Part shown: positions 26,575 to 38,324 of the stretch, piece by piece | Layout of the letters: every line of letters begins with the position of its first letter | Numbering within the stretch: position 1 is the first letter of the stretch | Assembly: GCF_932274485.2 (NCBI RefSeq) | Contig: NC_065884.2 | Span: 23,545,622 to 23,609,621 of the forward strand | Direction of reading: 5' to 3' | Length of the DNA: 64,000 nucleotides | From: Patella vulgata | Taxonomy: Eukaryota > Mollusca > Gastropoda > Patellidae | The notes under the pieces: generated by a model | What the model was told of the DNA's origin: nothing | Databases searched by the model: none | The model's input: the letters and a program-made list of their open reading frames with translations, nothing else | Made by a program: the position numbers and the translations under genes

Positions 26575-27110
26575 TGTTTCTTAAATTCTTCTTTTATTTA
26601 TACTGATATATTTATGGCAAACAATTTCTTATTTTACTCTATTTAGACTTTGAAAGAGAGAGTGAGAAATGGGGTTTAACGTCCACTCGACACAAACTAG
26701 GTAATTTCGGGACTAACATATGGTTTAATTTTTTTTATTTCAATAATTCGCTTGCGCGTAAGGGTCTTTAGCAGTGGGAGGAAACCGGAGGACCCGGAGA
26801 AAACCCACGAGGTTGGACAGGCGACCCTACTCCTTGTCACGTACAACCGGGGATTCGAAACCACGCCAGTTGACTCAATGACAGGCTTTATGATACAGCA
26901 CGCACGTGCTAACCATTCGCCCCCCCCCCCCCCATTTAGACTTTGAAGCTAAATGGGAAAAGTCGCAATTAATGATAACACTTTCCCCAAAAAATTCATA
27001 CTAATATATTTATGGCAATCAATTTCTTATTTCGCTTTATTTAAACTTTGAAGCTGAATGGGGAAAGTCGCCTTCGGAAGGGTATATACAGTCACAATTA
27101 ATGATACTAT
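26575..27110. repeat. Old tandem duplication split by a SINE
   Basis: ATATATTTATGGCAAACAAT through TTTAGACTTTGAAGCTAAAT (continuing after the SINE) recurs as ATATATTTATGGCAATCAAT through TTTAAACTTTGAAGCTGAAT at 27005-27060, followed in both by GGGAAAGTCGC and an AATTAATGATA word. Confidence 0.65.
26655..26933 (-). repeat. SINE family B with target duplication
   Basis: Short GA tail, full body, head ending in a C run. ATTTAGACTTTGAA is exact at 26641-26654 and 26934-26947. The target is one unit of an older tandem duplication. Confidence 0.9.
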
Positions 27111-28763
27111 TTTCACCAAAAAAAAAAAAAAAAAAAAATCGCTATAATTAAATGGTAACCATGCCGACGAAAGTTCAATTTTTTGATCTGAACATAATTA
27201 CAGTTTGGTTCAATATCATCATGCGCCTTGCATACCTTCGGGGCTTTTGGCAGGGCGTGTTCTTGTGTGTGTGTGTGTGTGTGGGGGGGGTACCGGACGC
27301 ACACCCATTTCCACGAAAACACTTCAGTACTTACTTTTTCGAAAATCATGATGTAGACCCATTATTCTGTTGACGCACCGCGCCCTGTTGTCGCTACAAT
27401 TTAAATCTTATTTTATTTTCAGTCTTGGGTCATAAAGTGTGTTGCGGCAATTGATATCTTAGCAGTCGTCGGCGGTACTTGCCGGCACCACCCCTTACCC
27501 ATCCCGTACCTAGTGTCATATTATGCGTTGCGCTAACGTAAAGAAAATGGTATGGATCGAAAGTAAACTAAAATCAGACGTCGTAAACAAATACTTCAAA
27601 AGTTAAGTTCGTTCTTGGGGCTTAACGTCCAATTCGTGACATCACAGACAAATTCAAAAGTCAAATATATGTTACTATTTTAATGTAAAGACTTCATGAA
27701 GATTGTATTGGGCTGGATTCAAACCCAAATTAAACATTTCAAAATAATTACAATATTATGCTATATATTATATATTATCTACTTCATTATTATTATATTA
27801 TTGTATGTTTATTCTTCCATGACGTCACGTCATTGTTATTGTTATTATGTCTTGACAAGCTCAGGCGAAACATGTAGATAATTAAACAATAGTATAATAA
27901 TATACTTTCTTTAGGCATTTTTAACCTTTATTTCTATATATATATATATATATATTAAACGAATAATTATTGGACCAAGATAATTTTTGGAATAATAAAA
28001 GTAGGGTCTACTGGAGATTGTGTAATTTTAAACTCTAGACATGTAATCTTTTTGGCATGTTGGGGCTTAAAGTTGGGTCCATAGATTTACCCAAACATTT
28101 TTAAAATTTTTACGTATTGCTTTTTGTGGTTATAAAGATTAAGGTCATCGGGATTTCTCAAAAAATGTTATAGATCAAGAAATATCATGGATTTAACATT
28201 AAAGTCAATGGGGAGATAATTAATAGTCTGACTCCATAATCACTGCGATGACAATAAGAGTTGTCTTTCTTGATTTTATCCTCTGTTTTTTTCTGAGAAC
28301 TATTTTAAAAAAGAACTAAAAAAAAAATGGGGGGGGGGGATTTCAGGGAATATGGATAATTCTTTACATTATGCATAGGACTATATAAGTATAAAGATAC
28401 CCCATGCATGTAAACGTGTGTTACCTTCAAAGTAAAAACAGTTTTTTGGTGGTAATCAAAGTTGGTTTGGATTTGGGGTAAATAGTGGACCGTGTAGGCA
28501 TAGAACTGTACGTGTAGGTTAAGAGAAATAATTATCGCCCCCACCCCCACCCCCCATCCGCCGCCACCGCCTCTTCCTAGACATTTTTATTGAGACAGTC
28601 TGGATTAACGAGACCAATGTGAATCCTGTTGGGCGAGACTACATGGGATAAGGGGAAGTAACTTTCAATGTTGATGGATTTTCAAGAAAAACTCACAATT
28701 TCTCACAATTTATAACAATGAAAAGATTTCAAAGTTTCTGATTGTCACAGAGAAAAATAAAAA
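27111..28763. other. Intergenic upstream of the 877-aa gene
   Basis: Contains a poly-A run at 27118-27138, a (GT)n/G run at 27264-27288, a (TA)n at 27940-27957, and G/C runs at 28330-28339 and 28538-28553. No coding signal. Confidence 0.5.
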
Positions 28764-29220
28764 ATGTCGACTGAAGCTATTCCGACTGAGAGCGTTGTTG
28801 TTCCAAACCAAACCGTATGTGCCTGCTGCGGCTGTGACAGCCAAGATAGATATTACATTCTAAAGAATGTGGATGTCATTAATTATTACAATGATCCATG
28901 CTCATATGTAAAGGGGGCATCATTCGATCTGGTAACAGAATTTTTTTTGAAAGACTTTGATGTTCCAGAAAACATTGGTGCATTTGTTTGCTCTGGCTGC
29001 CACAAAAAATTAAGGAAGGTTAAAGTGTGGAGAGTAAAACTACAAAATTTGATAAATGAAATTAAAGAATTATCCCAGTGCTTCATAGATTACAAAACCT
29101 TCCACGAATTAGATCTGCCACATAAAAAGTTCATGTTTGAAGATAGAAGTACGAAAAGTAAAACCACTAAACCGTACAATGCACTAACAATGTCCATCAA
29201 TATTGATAGCTCGAGTTCAG
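28764..29220 (+). CDS. Unrecognised ZAD-like/Q-N-rich protein, exon 1
   Basis: The first exon runs from an ATG (context AAAATGT) to the donor at 29221 (TTCAG then GTGAAT), phase 1. It encodes residues 1-152. Two CxxC pairs, C19/C22 and C76/C79, flank a hydrophobic segment (FDLVTEFFLKDFDVPENIG), and the second pair sits in FVCSGCHKKLRKV. This layout resembles the zinc-associated ZAD module and similar N-terminal modules of large invertebrate orphan proteins. After it come a helical, charged stretch and a K/T/S-rich linker. The upstream 150 bases look like AT-rich leader; no TATA box stands out. Function unknown; nuclear and nucleic-acid related is an inference. Confidence 0.8.
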
Positions 29221-29332
29221 GTGAATTGTTTTTTTGAAAAATATTAATTTAAACATTATAAGTGGGGTAGTGCCTTAACTCTTTGGAAAAAGTTTGATTT
29301 ATTACACATGTCAAACAAAGTCAAATTACAGT

Positions 29333-29827
29333 TTAAAGGAGCTAAATCGGTAATATTTGGGACCTAGAAATTGACAAAAATGGGTCGCAACGCATATAAT
29401 AATGTAATATGAATGTATATAAACTGATTTACATTCAATCGTTTCTATTTTTACTGTAATTTCTAATCAGTTATGTTCGGTGAAATACGCCAGAAGTCTC
29501 ATGTGAATGGCAATCTTTAGTGTCAGGTTTTTCCAGTCCTCTACACTGATGGTATTTATTGCGCATGCTCTCCAGATAAGAATATAGCGTCACCATTTGA
29601 CATGACTTGTGGAATATATCTAGCCCTGTTCTTTGAGTCCCTTGTTCCAAATGGCGCTGAAACGCATTATGGTACACGATTCGTGTACCAATGGTAAAAT
29701 GTTTATTTTGTCTTGAATATTGGATCTTTTCCCTGTAAGATCACAAGACCAATGTTGATTTGAATTGACAAATAATTCATGTTTTCAATGTCGAAGATTT
29801 TTGATGATATTGAGTTAGCTACTTTAA
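29333..29827 (+). mobile_element. MITE family F, copy 2
   Basis: Start TTAAAGGAGCTAAATCGGTA, end GAGTTAGCTACTTTAA, palindrome at 29671-29689. It lies in the intron of the 877-aa gene. Confidence 0.78.
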
Positions 29828-30394
29828 ATTGAGGAGGTTCATGTTAAATTTTATGCATGATTTGAGATAGATCATATCAATTAATTAATCCAACACTGAT
29901 ACAAGCTTAAAGATATTTCAAGGTCTATTACACGGTTTCTGGAAGATTTTAACAGGATTTGTTGATGAGTGTGTTAAGAGTGCAATACAATGTAATTTAG
30001 TACTGTTGATGCTTAAAGTCATTTCTAGGCAAAGTATGTACAAATTAAAAAGGTATGGTGTTCTTTAGACTCTAGAGCAACATATCAAAGAAACTGATGT
30101 TGTAGTATCAGATGTTTAAAAAAAATGTGCATATGCCTACTCTGCTGTGCGTGCGACATGGTCGACACCTATTATTTACACTGTATTTTCTCTTAATTGG
30201 TCAACATTACACTGATAAGTAAATAATAAATCAAAAAGCTTTGTGGACTTCCCATACTCTGCCTCATGCATGGCATCCACAACTGGTAAAAGGATACAAA
30301 AACATATATTTTTGCAAAATAGATTTGTGATGATAGAAAACATATCTCTGCAATTTTCTGATCCTAGATGACAAAGACATTTTTAAACGCAGCC

Positions 30395-30880
30395 TTAAAG
30401 TAGCTAAGTCTCTAACTCAATATCATCCAAAATCCTCCACATTGAAAACACGATTTATTTGTCGTTTTAAATCAACATTGATGTTGTGATCTTACCGGGA
30501 AAAGATAACCTTCTGATATCTAATATTTAAGACAAAATAAACATTTTACAATTGGTACACGAATCGTGTACCATAATGCGTTTCAGCTCTATTTGTAATA
30601 AGGGACTCGAAAAACTAGGCTAGGCATATTCCACAAGTCTGTCATGTCAAACGGTGACGCTATATTCTTATCTGAAGAGCATGCCCAAAAAATTGAAATT
30701 CGATTGAGAATACTGGTGTATTTCGCCGAACCTAACTGATTACAAATTACAGTAAAAATGAGTAAAAACAGAAACGATTGAATGTAAATCAATTTATATA
30801 CATTCATATTACATTATTGTATGCGTTGCGACCCATTTGTGTCAATTTCTAGGTCCCGAATATTAGCGACTTAGCTCAGT
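30395..30880 (-). mobile_element. MITE family F, copy 3 (inverted)
   Basis: Reads as the reverse complement of copies 1 and 2: TTAAAGTAGCTAAGTCTCTA at its left edge, and the AAATCGCTAATATTTGGGA-type block, degraded, at its right. Palindrome at 30554-30572. More diverged than copy 2, so inserted earlier. Its right terminal TTAA is lost. Confidence 0.72.
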
Positions 30881-31098
30881 GTGTAAAATATTCTTGTCAT
30901 GGTTTGTTAGTTTGGTTGTCAGTAATTTTAACCTGTTGTAAGAAAGTGCAATGTATTAAGGGTGCAACATAATTTTGCTATGTAGTTTTTGTTACACAGG
31001 TATTTCAGGTAGATGTTCTACAATTATTGTTCAATTGTTTTATGCTATACAGTTATGTATTTACGTGTTTACGCATTGATTGATTTATTTCTTTTTAG

Positions 31099-33275
31099 AA
31101 AAAAAGCCGAGAATTCCATCAGATGTGGATAGAACTGCATCAGATTGCAAAGTTTCAATGGTGCAGCCACAGCTCCCGCTTGTCAAATTAGAACCCATAG
31201 AACAAAATCTTAACAATATTGCATCAACATCTGTATCCAGTCAACAAGATACTGTCAACAAAAGGCCATCCATTACTACTAATTACAGTTTACAAGATAA
31301 AACTATCAACATCATCAGACCACCGAATACAATGGCCAGTGAGCAAAATACTGTCCGTATCCGTCCAGCTAATTTAGTGTCGATATTAAATAAACAGGTT
31401 AACTTCAGTGTCAAGCCAGATCATCAAAAAAATATCCAGTTCGTGTCTCCTAAACAACCTGCTCCAAATCCAAACAATAAAAGCATCATATCAGTTAATA
31501 ACGCATCTAAACCAAAGCAAAATAATAACAGTATCACCACAGTTAAAATAAAACCTGCTTCAAATCAGCAAAATATTGCTGTTATGCCGGTTAGTATAAA
31601 ACCTATGTCAAACCAACAAAATATTAATACTGTTAAGCCGGTATATACTATAAAACCTATGTCAAACCAACAAAATATTATTACTGTTAAGCCAGTTAAT
31701 ATAATACCTGTATCAGACCAACAAAATAATAATAGTGTTCAGCCAGTTAATATAAAATCTGTGACAGACCAACAAAATATTACTACTGTTATGCAAGATG
31801 ATCTACAGTCTGAGTCAAATGTACAAAATAATAACAAAATTACTCCATCTATTATAAATCATGGCTTAAGTCAACAAACTAATACAAGTGTCATGTTATC
31901 TGGTGTTAAACCAGTGTCAAGTCAACAAGTTATTAGCAGTATCATCAAGCAAGCCAGTATGGTAAATCAACAAGATAATGTTAGTATCATGCCACCTAAT
32001 GTCATAACAAGTCAACAAGGTAGAAGCAGTATCATCAAGCAAGCCAGTATTCTAAATCAACAAGATAATGTTAGTATCATGCCACCTAATGTCATAACAA
32101 GAGAACAAACACTCATCATGCCAGATACAAATGTTATTGTCATTCAGCAAACTTCAACCATGCCAGATATTAGCATGCCGATTCAAAACCTATCCAATAA
32201 ACCAGATACAACACACAGTAAACATACCCCTGGCACACATACTGTTAATAAATCATCACCAATCATAAACTGTTTTAACAAAAGTAGTGAGACATCTCCA
32301 TTGAATCAACAAACATGTATAGCTCAATCATTTCATTCCCCATCACAAACATTCAGTTCTCCAAAACAAAATAATAGTTTACTACTATGTAATTCTTTAA
32401 GACCTACACGATTTAAATTGGTAAAGTTTAAGTCCATAAAGATGTTGAAGGACTTAATGCCCATTGTGAAATGTCTTGCAGATGGAAACATTAGCAAAAC
32501 TCTCCAACTTCTTTTGAAGTCTGATGTTGACTATATTTTTGAAGCAAGCACAAAAGGGCTTTCGACATTAATAAAAACAGAAGCCAAAGAATATGCTCGA
32601 AATAAGGCAAGACTTATTGAAATAAATAAGACACCAATTTTTGATTTTGAAAGCTTTGACATCAAAGTAATGCAAAAGGAATTTGAAACATGGACACCAA
32701 CTCTGTGGAAATGTGTTTGTTCCGCAGCAACATCTAATTTCACCAAACGTTTTCAAAGTCCAAAAGTATGCTCAGCATTGTCAATTCTCTTTCATTCTCG
32801 ATCTCTGAAACTAAATATGTTACAAGAATATGTAGCTGTTGCTATGTACAGTTGTAACCTTAAAAAGGAAGGATTCCGGATTCTATCCAAGCTTGGATTT
32901 TCTGTGAGTTGTATTCAAATTGATAAGAGGCCAGTTCTAAATACAGCTAAAATAAGAAGACTTGTGTACATGAGGAAAAAAAGAAAAAGATTTGGCTCCG
33001 ATGAGGACACAGAAAAAGAAGAAGATGACATTGTTCTGACAGACCATGAAGACATTATTGAGTGGGATGAGGCAGATGAAATGTTTTCTAGTAACACAGA
33101 TATTAATATAAATAAAATCTCTGAATTTACATCAGAGGAATCTCAGCAAATGATAGTCGATGAAGAAGACCTGTGTTGGGGTGAAAAATCCAAGGAATCA
33201 TTGAGTTATAGTGTTAGTAGAAATATGCTGAATGTGACACCATATGCTGAAAGAGAAAGACCTCAACAAGAGTAG
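31099..33275 (+). CDS. Unrecognised ZAD-like/Q-N-rich protein, exon 2 (to stop)
   Basis: The acceptor TTCTTTTTAG ends at 31098. The last G of exon 1 plus AA makes Glu153, and the frame stays open for 724 more codons, giving an 877-aa protein. Residues about 200-580 are Q/N/S/V-rich and disordered, with degenerate repeats of about 17 aa (NQQNI..VKPV.IKP) and two near-identical 30-aa repeats. Residues about 586-770 look folded. They contain TPTLWKCVCSAATS and SALSILFHSRSLKLNMLQ, phrases like those I recall upstream of DUF6589-type regions in cnidarian and mollusc proteins. KKRKR near 777 looks like a nuclear signal, followed by an acidic tail. No canonical AATAAA was seen in the next 400 bases; a CATAAA is near 33338. 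Confidence 0.8.
31935..32102 (+). repeat. In-frame tandem repeat, 90-bp period, in the 877-aa gene
   Basis: The block starting AGCAGTATCATCAAGC at 31935 recurs at 32025 with only a few changes, in frame. It encodes SSIIKQAS..NQQDNVSIMPP twice. It lies downstream of an older, degenerate array of 51-54-bp units (31558-31800). Confidence 0.85.
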
Positions 33276-33907
33276 AGGTGTTGGTTCCAGAGTTTACCAA
33301 AGCTTTAACACGTGAAACAAATAGACTAGACATTGTGCATAAAAACATACTATTGTATATTAATTTCACCTTTTTAATCTAATCCAAATTGTATGAAAAT
33401 TTTTACAAATGATAGAAAAACTAAGTGCTGATGGGGCGGTGTTTGGTATATAATAACCATTTCACACATGGCCTTATAAGGTTCTCATGTGCAAAGGACA
33501 AAACTATATTTATTGGGTTAATCAATATTTCCTTTTTTTTTAACCCTTTTCTCCCAAAAATGACTTCTATGTGTTATGTACAATTTATTTTGCTGGAGTT
33601 AGACCAGTTGGTGGTCAACGTCATACAAATTTTAGTACAAAGACATGACAATTTGTTCCTCTGTCTGTAGTGAAAAGCATTCAGCCCAACGAAAATTTGG
33701 GGAAAAGTTGGAGGTGGGCAAAGAGGCCAGAATTAACATTGAAGTCAATGAGGAAATTAATGGTGGTCTGCCTCCATTTGATCAACGTTATATATTGGAG
33801 TTATCTCCCTTTTACATGATTCGAAAATTGTCGCGGGTGAAATTGTGGGACTAACATGCTATATCTTTATTCGCTTGCATGCAGTTTGGGGTTGACCAGG
33901 ATAAAAA

Positions 33908-34178
33908 ATGAAATGGGGTTTAACATCCTACTGTTCTGCTCCGACTGGAATAATGAAGACGGGCATACGTCATACAGTGCTTACTCTTATATCGAATTCC
34001 AGCTGCCAAGGGATCTTTTATGTGCATTTGTACGTGCATACCATCCGAACGACTAGACAGCTGTCCTAGTCAGACCCGCCGTCCTGCACCACTGACAAGG
34101 GGAAACCACCCCCGAAAATTCCGATGAACTTCCTCGGCCAATGCAGAGATCGAACACGCAACCAGCCACCGTGGCTCC
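33908..34178 (-). repeat. SINE family A with internal deletions
   Basis: GAAATGGGGTTTAACATCC, AATGAAGACGGGCATACG, ATCGAATTCCAGCTGCC, head CCAGCCACCGTGGCTCCC. Lies 0.6 kb past the stop of the 877-aa gene. Confidence 0.8.
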
Positions 34179-34302
34179 CTGACAAAGAGAAAACTCACTG
34201 GGTTAGGTAGTTACTTTATGAAGGCCTCTGATCGTCCGATCAGAGACCGTTCCTAAAGAAACCAGGGATTAGGTAGGCGATCGTATAATGATGAGATGAA
34301 AA

Positions 34303-34511
34303 TTGAAAGAGGGGGTTGGATGGTGGGATGTTTTAACGCGAGGGCTTAGATTTCGATTCCAAGCTTGTACGTGGCAAGGAGTAGGAGTCGCCTGTCCAAC
34401 ATCGTGGGTTTTCTTCTCTCATTGCAAAAGGCCCCAACGCACAAATAAAATTGAACCGTGTGTTAGTTCCGAAGTGACAAGGTTCTCGCACTCTCGCTCT
34501 CTCTCGCTCCA
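34303..34511 (+). repeat. SINE family B, old copy
   Basis: GGGGGTTGGATGGTGGGATG, GTACGTGGCAAGGAGTAGGA, CGTGGGTTTTCTTCTC, TTAGTTCCGAAGTGACAAGG and a CTCTCGCTC tail. MITE G lies in its tail. Confidence 0.75.
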
Positions 34512-34718
34512 CCCCCACATTATGTGGTATCAAATTAACCAGCACGACCCCGTGAATTTGGGTCCCGGGCGATGCCGCGTATTCACATGTATATCTAATG
34601 ACAACTGGTTCGTGGTTTTGCATTTTATTGTAAACAAGCAGGATACCCGGCTTCTCCAGGGGCCTAAAACATTCACGGGATCATGCTGGTTAATTTGATA
34701 CCACATTATGTGGGGTGG
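34509..34718. mobile_element. MITE family G (210 bp, about 50-bp TIRs)
   Basis: Left CCACCCCCACATTATGTGG and right CCACATTATGTGGGGTGG are inverted copies. The repeat continues inward through TATCAAATTAACCAGCA and CCCGTGAAT. The terminal 14 bases are themselves palindromic. It sits at the CT-rich tail of an old family B SINE. Confidence 0.75.
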
Positions 34719-34854
34719 ATCGCGGCCACGAAGCGTGATATGCGAACATTCATACATAGATACACACACATGGTATTGATACATGCCCACCAAAACGTTG
34801 GGTCAAAAGAGCCAATAAGTTAAATTAATCTAATGAATAAACTGCTTCGTTTTT

Positions 34855-35530
34855 ATACATGGAAATGTGAACGTATATTGCCGTCGCCCCCGTCCATCCG
34901 TCGTCCACAATTTCTTGTGAACTGTCTTAACGCCAAAAGCTATCCGATTATTTTTAAATTGATATATATTGTTTACATTAGCGAGATGAAGAATCCTATT
35001 TAATTTCTGTTAATTACTTCCAGACTTATGGCCCTTGTTTCACTTTGTTGCACCTTGTGAACGCTCTAACATCAAAAGTTATCTGCCGATCTGTATAAAA
35101 TTTATATGCGTCATTTAGATTAGTTATTGAAGAATCCTATTGTATTTCAGCAATTTTCGTTAATTACATCTAGACTTATGACCCTTGTTTCACTTTGTTG
35201 CACCTTGTTAATCCTCGATTGATAAAAGTTATCATCCGATATGTATGAAATTTATACGCTCTAACGACGAAAGCTATCTTCCAATCTGCATGAAATTAAT
35301 ATGCACCATTTAGATTAGCGAACCTTGTGAACGTTCGGATGACAAAAGTTATCATCCGATCTGTATGAAATTTATATGCATTATTTAAATTAGTAAAACG
35401 AAAAAGCCTGTCAAGTTTCAAAACTTTCTGTAAATTACTTCCAGAGTTGAGGCCCTTGTTTCAGTTTGTAGAACCTTGTGAACTCTCAAACGACAAAAAT
35501 TATAATCTGATCTGTATGAAATTGTCTTGA
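34855..35530. repeat. GTCCGTCC-type repeat block, copy 1
   Basis: Begins GCCGTCGCCCCCGTCCATCC and then repeats, every 120-165 bp, phrases such as AGTTATCATCCGATCTGTAT, GAAATTTATATGC, ACTTCCAGACTTATG and GCCCTTGTTTCACTTTGTTG. It starts like the block at 38325. No ends or ORF are visible. Confidence 0.6.
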
Positions 35531-35946
35531 AAATGCCCCCCCCCCCCCTCACCAATTACCTACAAAAGAATAAATCTGCGACAAGCCTTGTCGACAGCTT
35601 GGACGATTTAGCAGTGGGCGTAGGTTTCGTTGCCTGCCAATCTATCTTTCTTACTACTATACATTTGACACATTTTGACAGGGTTATTCTGTAGGAGGCA
35701 TATTGGGGAGGAGGGTATGACTTCTGGCCAACCGCATACGAAAACTTAAATATTTAGTTTCTTGCGAAGAGTATTACGGGGTTACAGAGGTTGCGATAGT
35801 TATGCAAGACAGAGCTTTTCACTCACAACCTGTTTCGTTGACAATATATATCTAAGACTGTTTCTTTAAAGCGCCTTCGCCGCCTGGAACTGCTATTACG
35901 TGATACCGTAAGCTAATAACTCACAAACCTTTTTAGATAACACAAA

Positions 35947-36462
35947 TTAAAGATACATTAGTTAAGAGTTTTATGAAGAGTTAACCATTCTTGCTATAAT
36001 AATTCAAAAATAGATGATAAAAAAAGAAAATGTTGAAAATTTCAGTCAAATTACGGAATTGTCACTGTTGGAAGTTTGGACTAGAAATAGGCATAAATTG
36101 TGTCTGCACCGTTTATGAGAATTGGCGATCCTTTGATTGACAGACGACAACTCCACACACATATTCTCGATTATCAAGTAACATGCTCAATGGCTGCCTC
36201 ACTTGACAGGCCTTTCATCACCAGTTTCCGGTAGTGACATCAGCGACTAACGGTAAACGTTAGCTTGGTCCGCTATTTATTGATTTAATTTTAAATGGAC
36301 GACTGTTTAAACCCAAACTGTATCCAAGCCATCTGTGGGACTACAAAGTTGATTTTAAGCTTGCCGTGTAAATAAAGGTCTAATTAATAATTTCTATAAC
36401 ATCTGAAGCTTAAATAAAGACTTGCAATAGGCAGATTTAGCTCTTGCATAATGTATGTTTAA
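35947..36462. mobile_element. MITE family D, copy 2 (TTAA-ended)
   Basis: Left end TTAAAGATACATTAGTTAAG, right end TTGCATAATGTATGTTTAA, same family as 44141-44525 but with a longer, diverged interior. A family A SINE tail begins immediately at its right edge. Confidence 0.7.
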
Positions 36463-36735
36463 ATGAAATGAAATTGCGTTATCGTTTTACTTTCTGGCTT
36501 GTGAAGATGGGCATACTCCATGCAGTGTGCTATAGGGGAAATTTGTCCGGACAGCGGCGCTATGGTCTACTCTGATTTCGAATACCATGCAATTGTCAAG
36601 GGCTCTTTTGCGTGTACGCCAATGTGTACACGAGACCTCGGTTTATCGACCCATCAGAACGACTAGACGCGGTTCCTTGCCGGGCCTTCCGTCCTACACA
36701 TTTGACAAGGTAAACCACACTGAAACGCCCTTGTT
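36463..36735 (-). repeat. SINE family A, partial
   Basis: Tail GAAATGAAATTGCGTTATCG and body (GTGAAGATGGGCATACTCC, GTACACGAGACCTCGG); head absent. A short plus-strand tail fragment (TAGGACATTAAACCCAATTT) follows at 36790. Confidence 0.7.
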
Positions 36736-37021
36736 AGTCCAGTGTGATGGTGCATGCCAAGTTTCGTTAGCTCCTTTTGGTACAGAATAGTAGGACATTA
36801 AACCCAATTTAATATCTTTCATAATCCGGATGTTTTGACACTATCCAGTGATAAGGATATTTAAAAGTTCAGTTGAAAAATAAAACCTAGAACAAGAAGA
36901 TATTCTCGTGTTCGCTTTGGAGATTTTTTTTATAAATGAATTTATGACTTTTGTGCACTTATGACTATAGTAAAAGGATGGCGGGGACTTCCATCGTCAG
37001 TCTTCGTTTTACATACACAAA

Positions 37022-37346
37022 AATAAAATGGGGTTTAACGTCCTACTTTTCTGCACTGACTGGGATAATTAAGACGGGCATGCGCCGTACAGTGTGCTAT
37101 GAGGGAAATTTTGCCCGGGCAGTTGCTCTATGGCATACTCTTTTTTCTAATTCAAACTGTTATGTAATCTTTTACGTGCACGCCAATTTGTACACGGGAC
37201 CTCTAGTCGTTCGACCCATCCGAACGACTAGACACTGTCCTTGCACCACTGACAAGGGGGAGCCATGCCGGGAAATCTCAAGAAACTTTCTCGATGAACC
37301 CGAGACCTGGTTATTAGCGAGCAAGCGTCTGACTTGGTGAAAATTT
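37022..37346 (-). repeat. SINE family A, nearly full length
   Basis: AAAATGGGGTTTAACGTCC, GTACACGGGACCTC, TCCGAACGACTAGACAC, then part of the head. A second head piece lies at 37375-37484 (AAACTTTCTCGGCCAACTCG...CTAAGCCACCGCGGCTTCC), and a third at 37625-37709. Confidence 0.75.
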
Positions 37347-38324
37347 ACTGATCCCGTTTAAATACGAAAGGCACTATTGATAAGGTGGGACCACGCCGAA
37401 AAATCTCGAGAAACTTTCTCGGCCAACTCGAGACCTCCTGGTTAGCGAGCCATTGTTTTACTTACTAAGCCACCGCGGCTTCCTTTTAAATACGCGATGC
37501 CAATAAGCCTACTCAAATAATAAATCAATAATGTGGAAAATACACCGTTATCTTACTGTATGTTTGGGTGGCAGGAGATTTGGGATTCTGCACCTGCTGG
37601 TGAAGATGCGGTACTCGATCTAACCACTCTCCCAATCCTGGGGAACTTTCTCGACCAACACCGGGATAGAACCCAGCACCTTACCCACTGAGCCACCGCG
37701 GCTCCCCTATGAAGGAGAAATAGTTCAATAAAATACGTTCGTATCATCAATTAAAACATAGGTGTAAAAAGAAGGCTTGTCACATCTTTGTGTACAGGCT
37801 AATTTATTTTTATAGTCAGATAAACATGTTGATTTACGTATGCAGATAAGTTATACTAACAGTTATTAGTCCGAATGGATAAGATTCATTGCGGAGCCAG
37901 TTGGAACCTAGTCACGTTTTTCCTTTAGGATGCTGGGCGTTTATTTACTGTCTCTAACCTGTATATTTCATTCACTCAACAACCTGTGATGACATTACGA
38001 GGTATCGTGACCTCGTGCAGGGTCAAACGATGTATGGATTATCTTGCTCGCGCATATTTCGGGCTGTGAGGGATACGCGGAGCAAGTTACTTAAAAAAAA
38101 CCTACGCTGTGAATGTTAACGTTTATGTTTGTACACAAGCCCAAATTCCTCGACATATTATGTATGGTCAATGAGGTCATCTATCAATGAGTTAAAACTA
38201 CTCTATGGCGATGAATGTCAAAAGGGTAAGTTTACATAACTTACCCGACATTAGGCGGGTTAATTTATAAAAGACACATTGACCACAAAACAGTTTTTAC
38301 ACTCCCACATTTTCATGTGGACGT

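Larger units (their letters stand above)
29221..31098 (+). other. Intron of the 877-aa gene, with two MITE copies in inverted orientation
   Basis: The 1,878-bp intron has a GT donor and a TTTAG acceptor. About half of it is two copies of the palindrome-bearing TTAA MITE (29333-29827 plus, 30395-30880 minus). The rest is AT-rich single-copy sequence with no coding signal. Confidence 0.8.

Noticed and set aside
33472-33481. CCTTATAAGG, a perfect CArG box
   Set aside because: It lies 200 bp downstream of a stop codon, with no promoter evidence; a single 10-mer in AT-rich DNA is weak.
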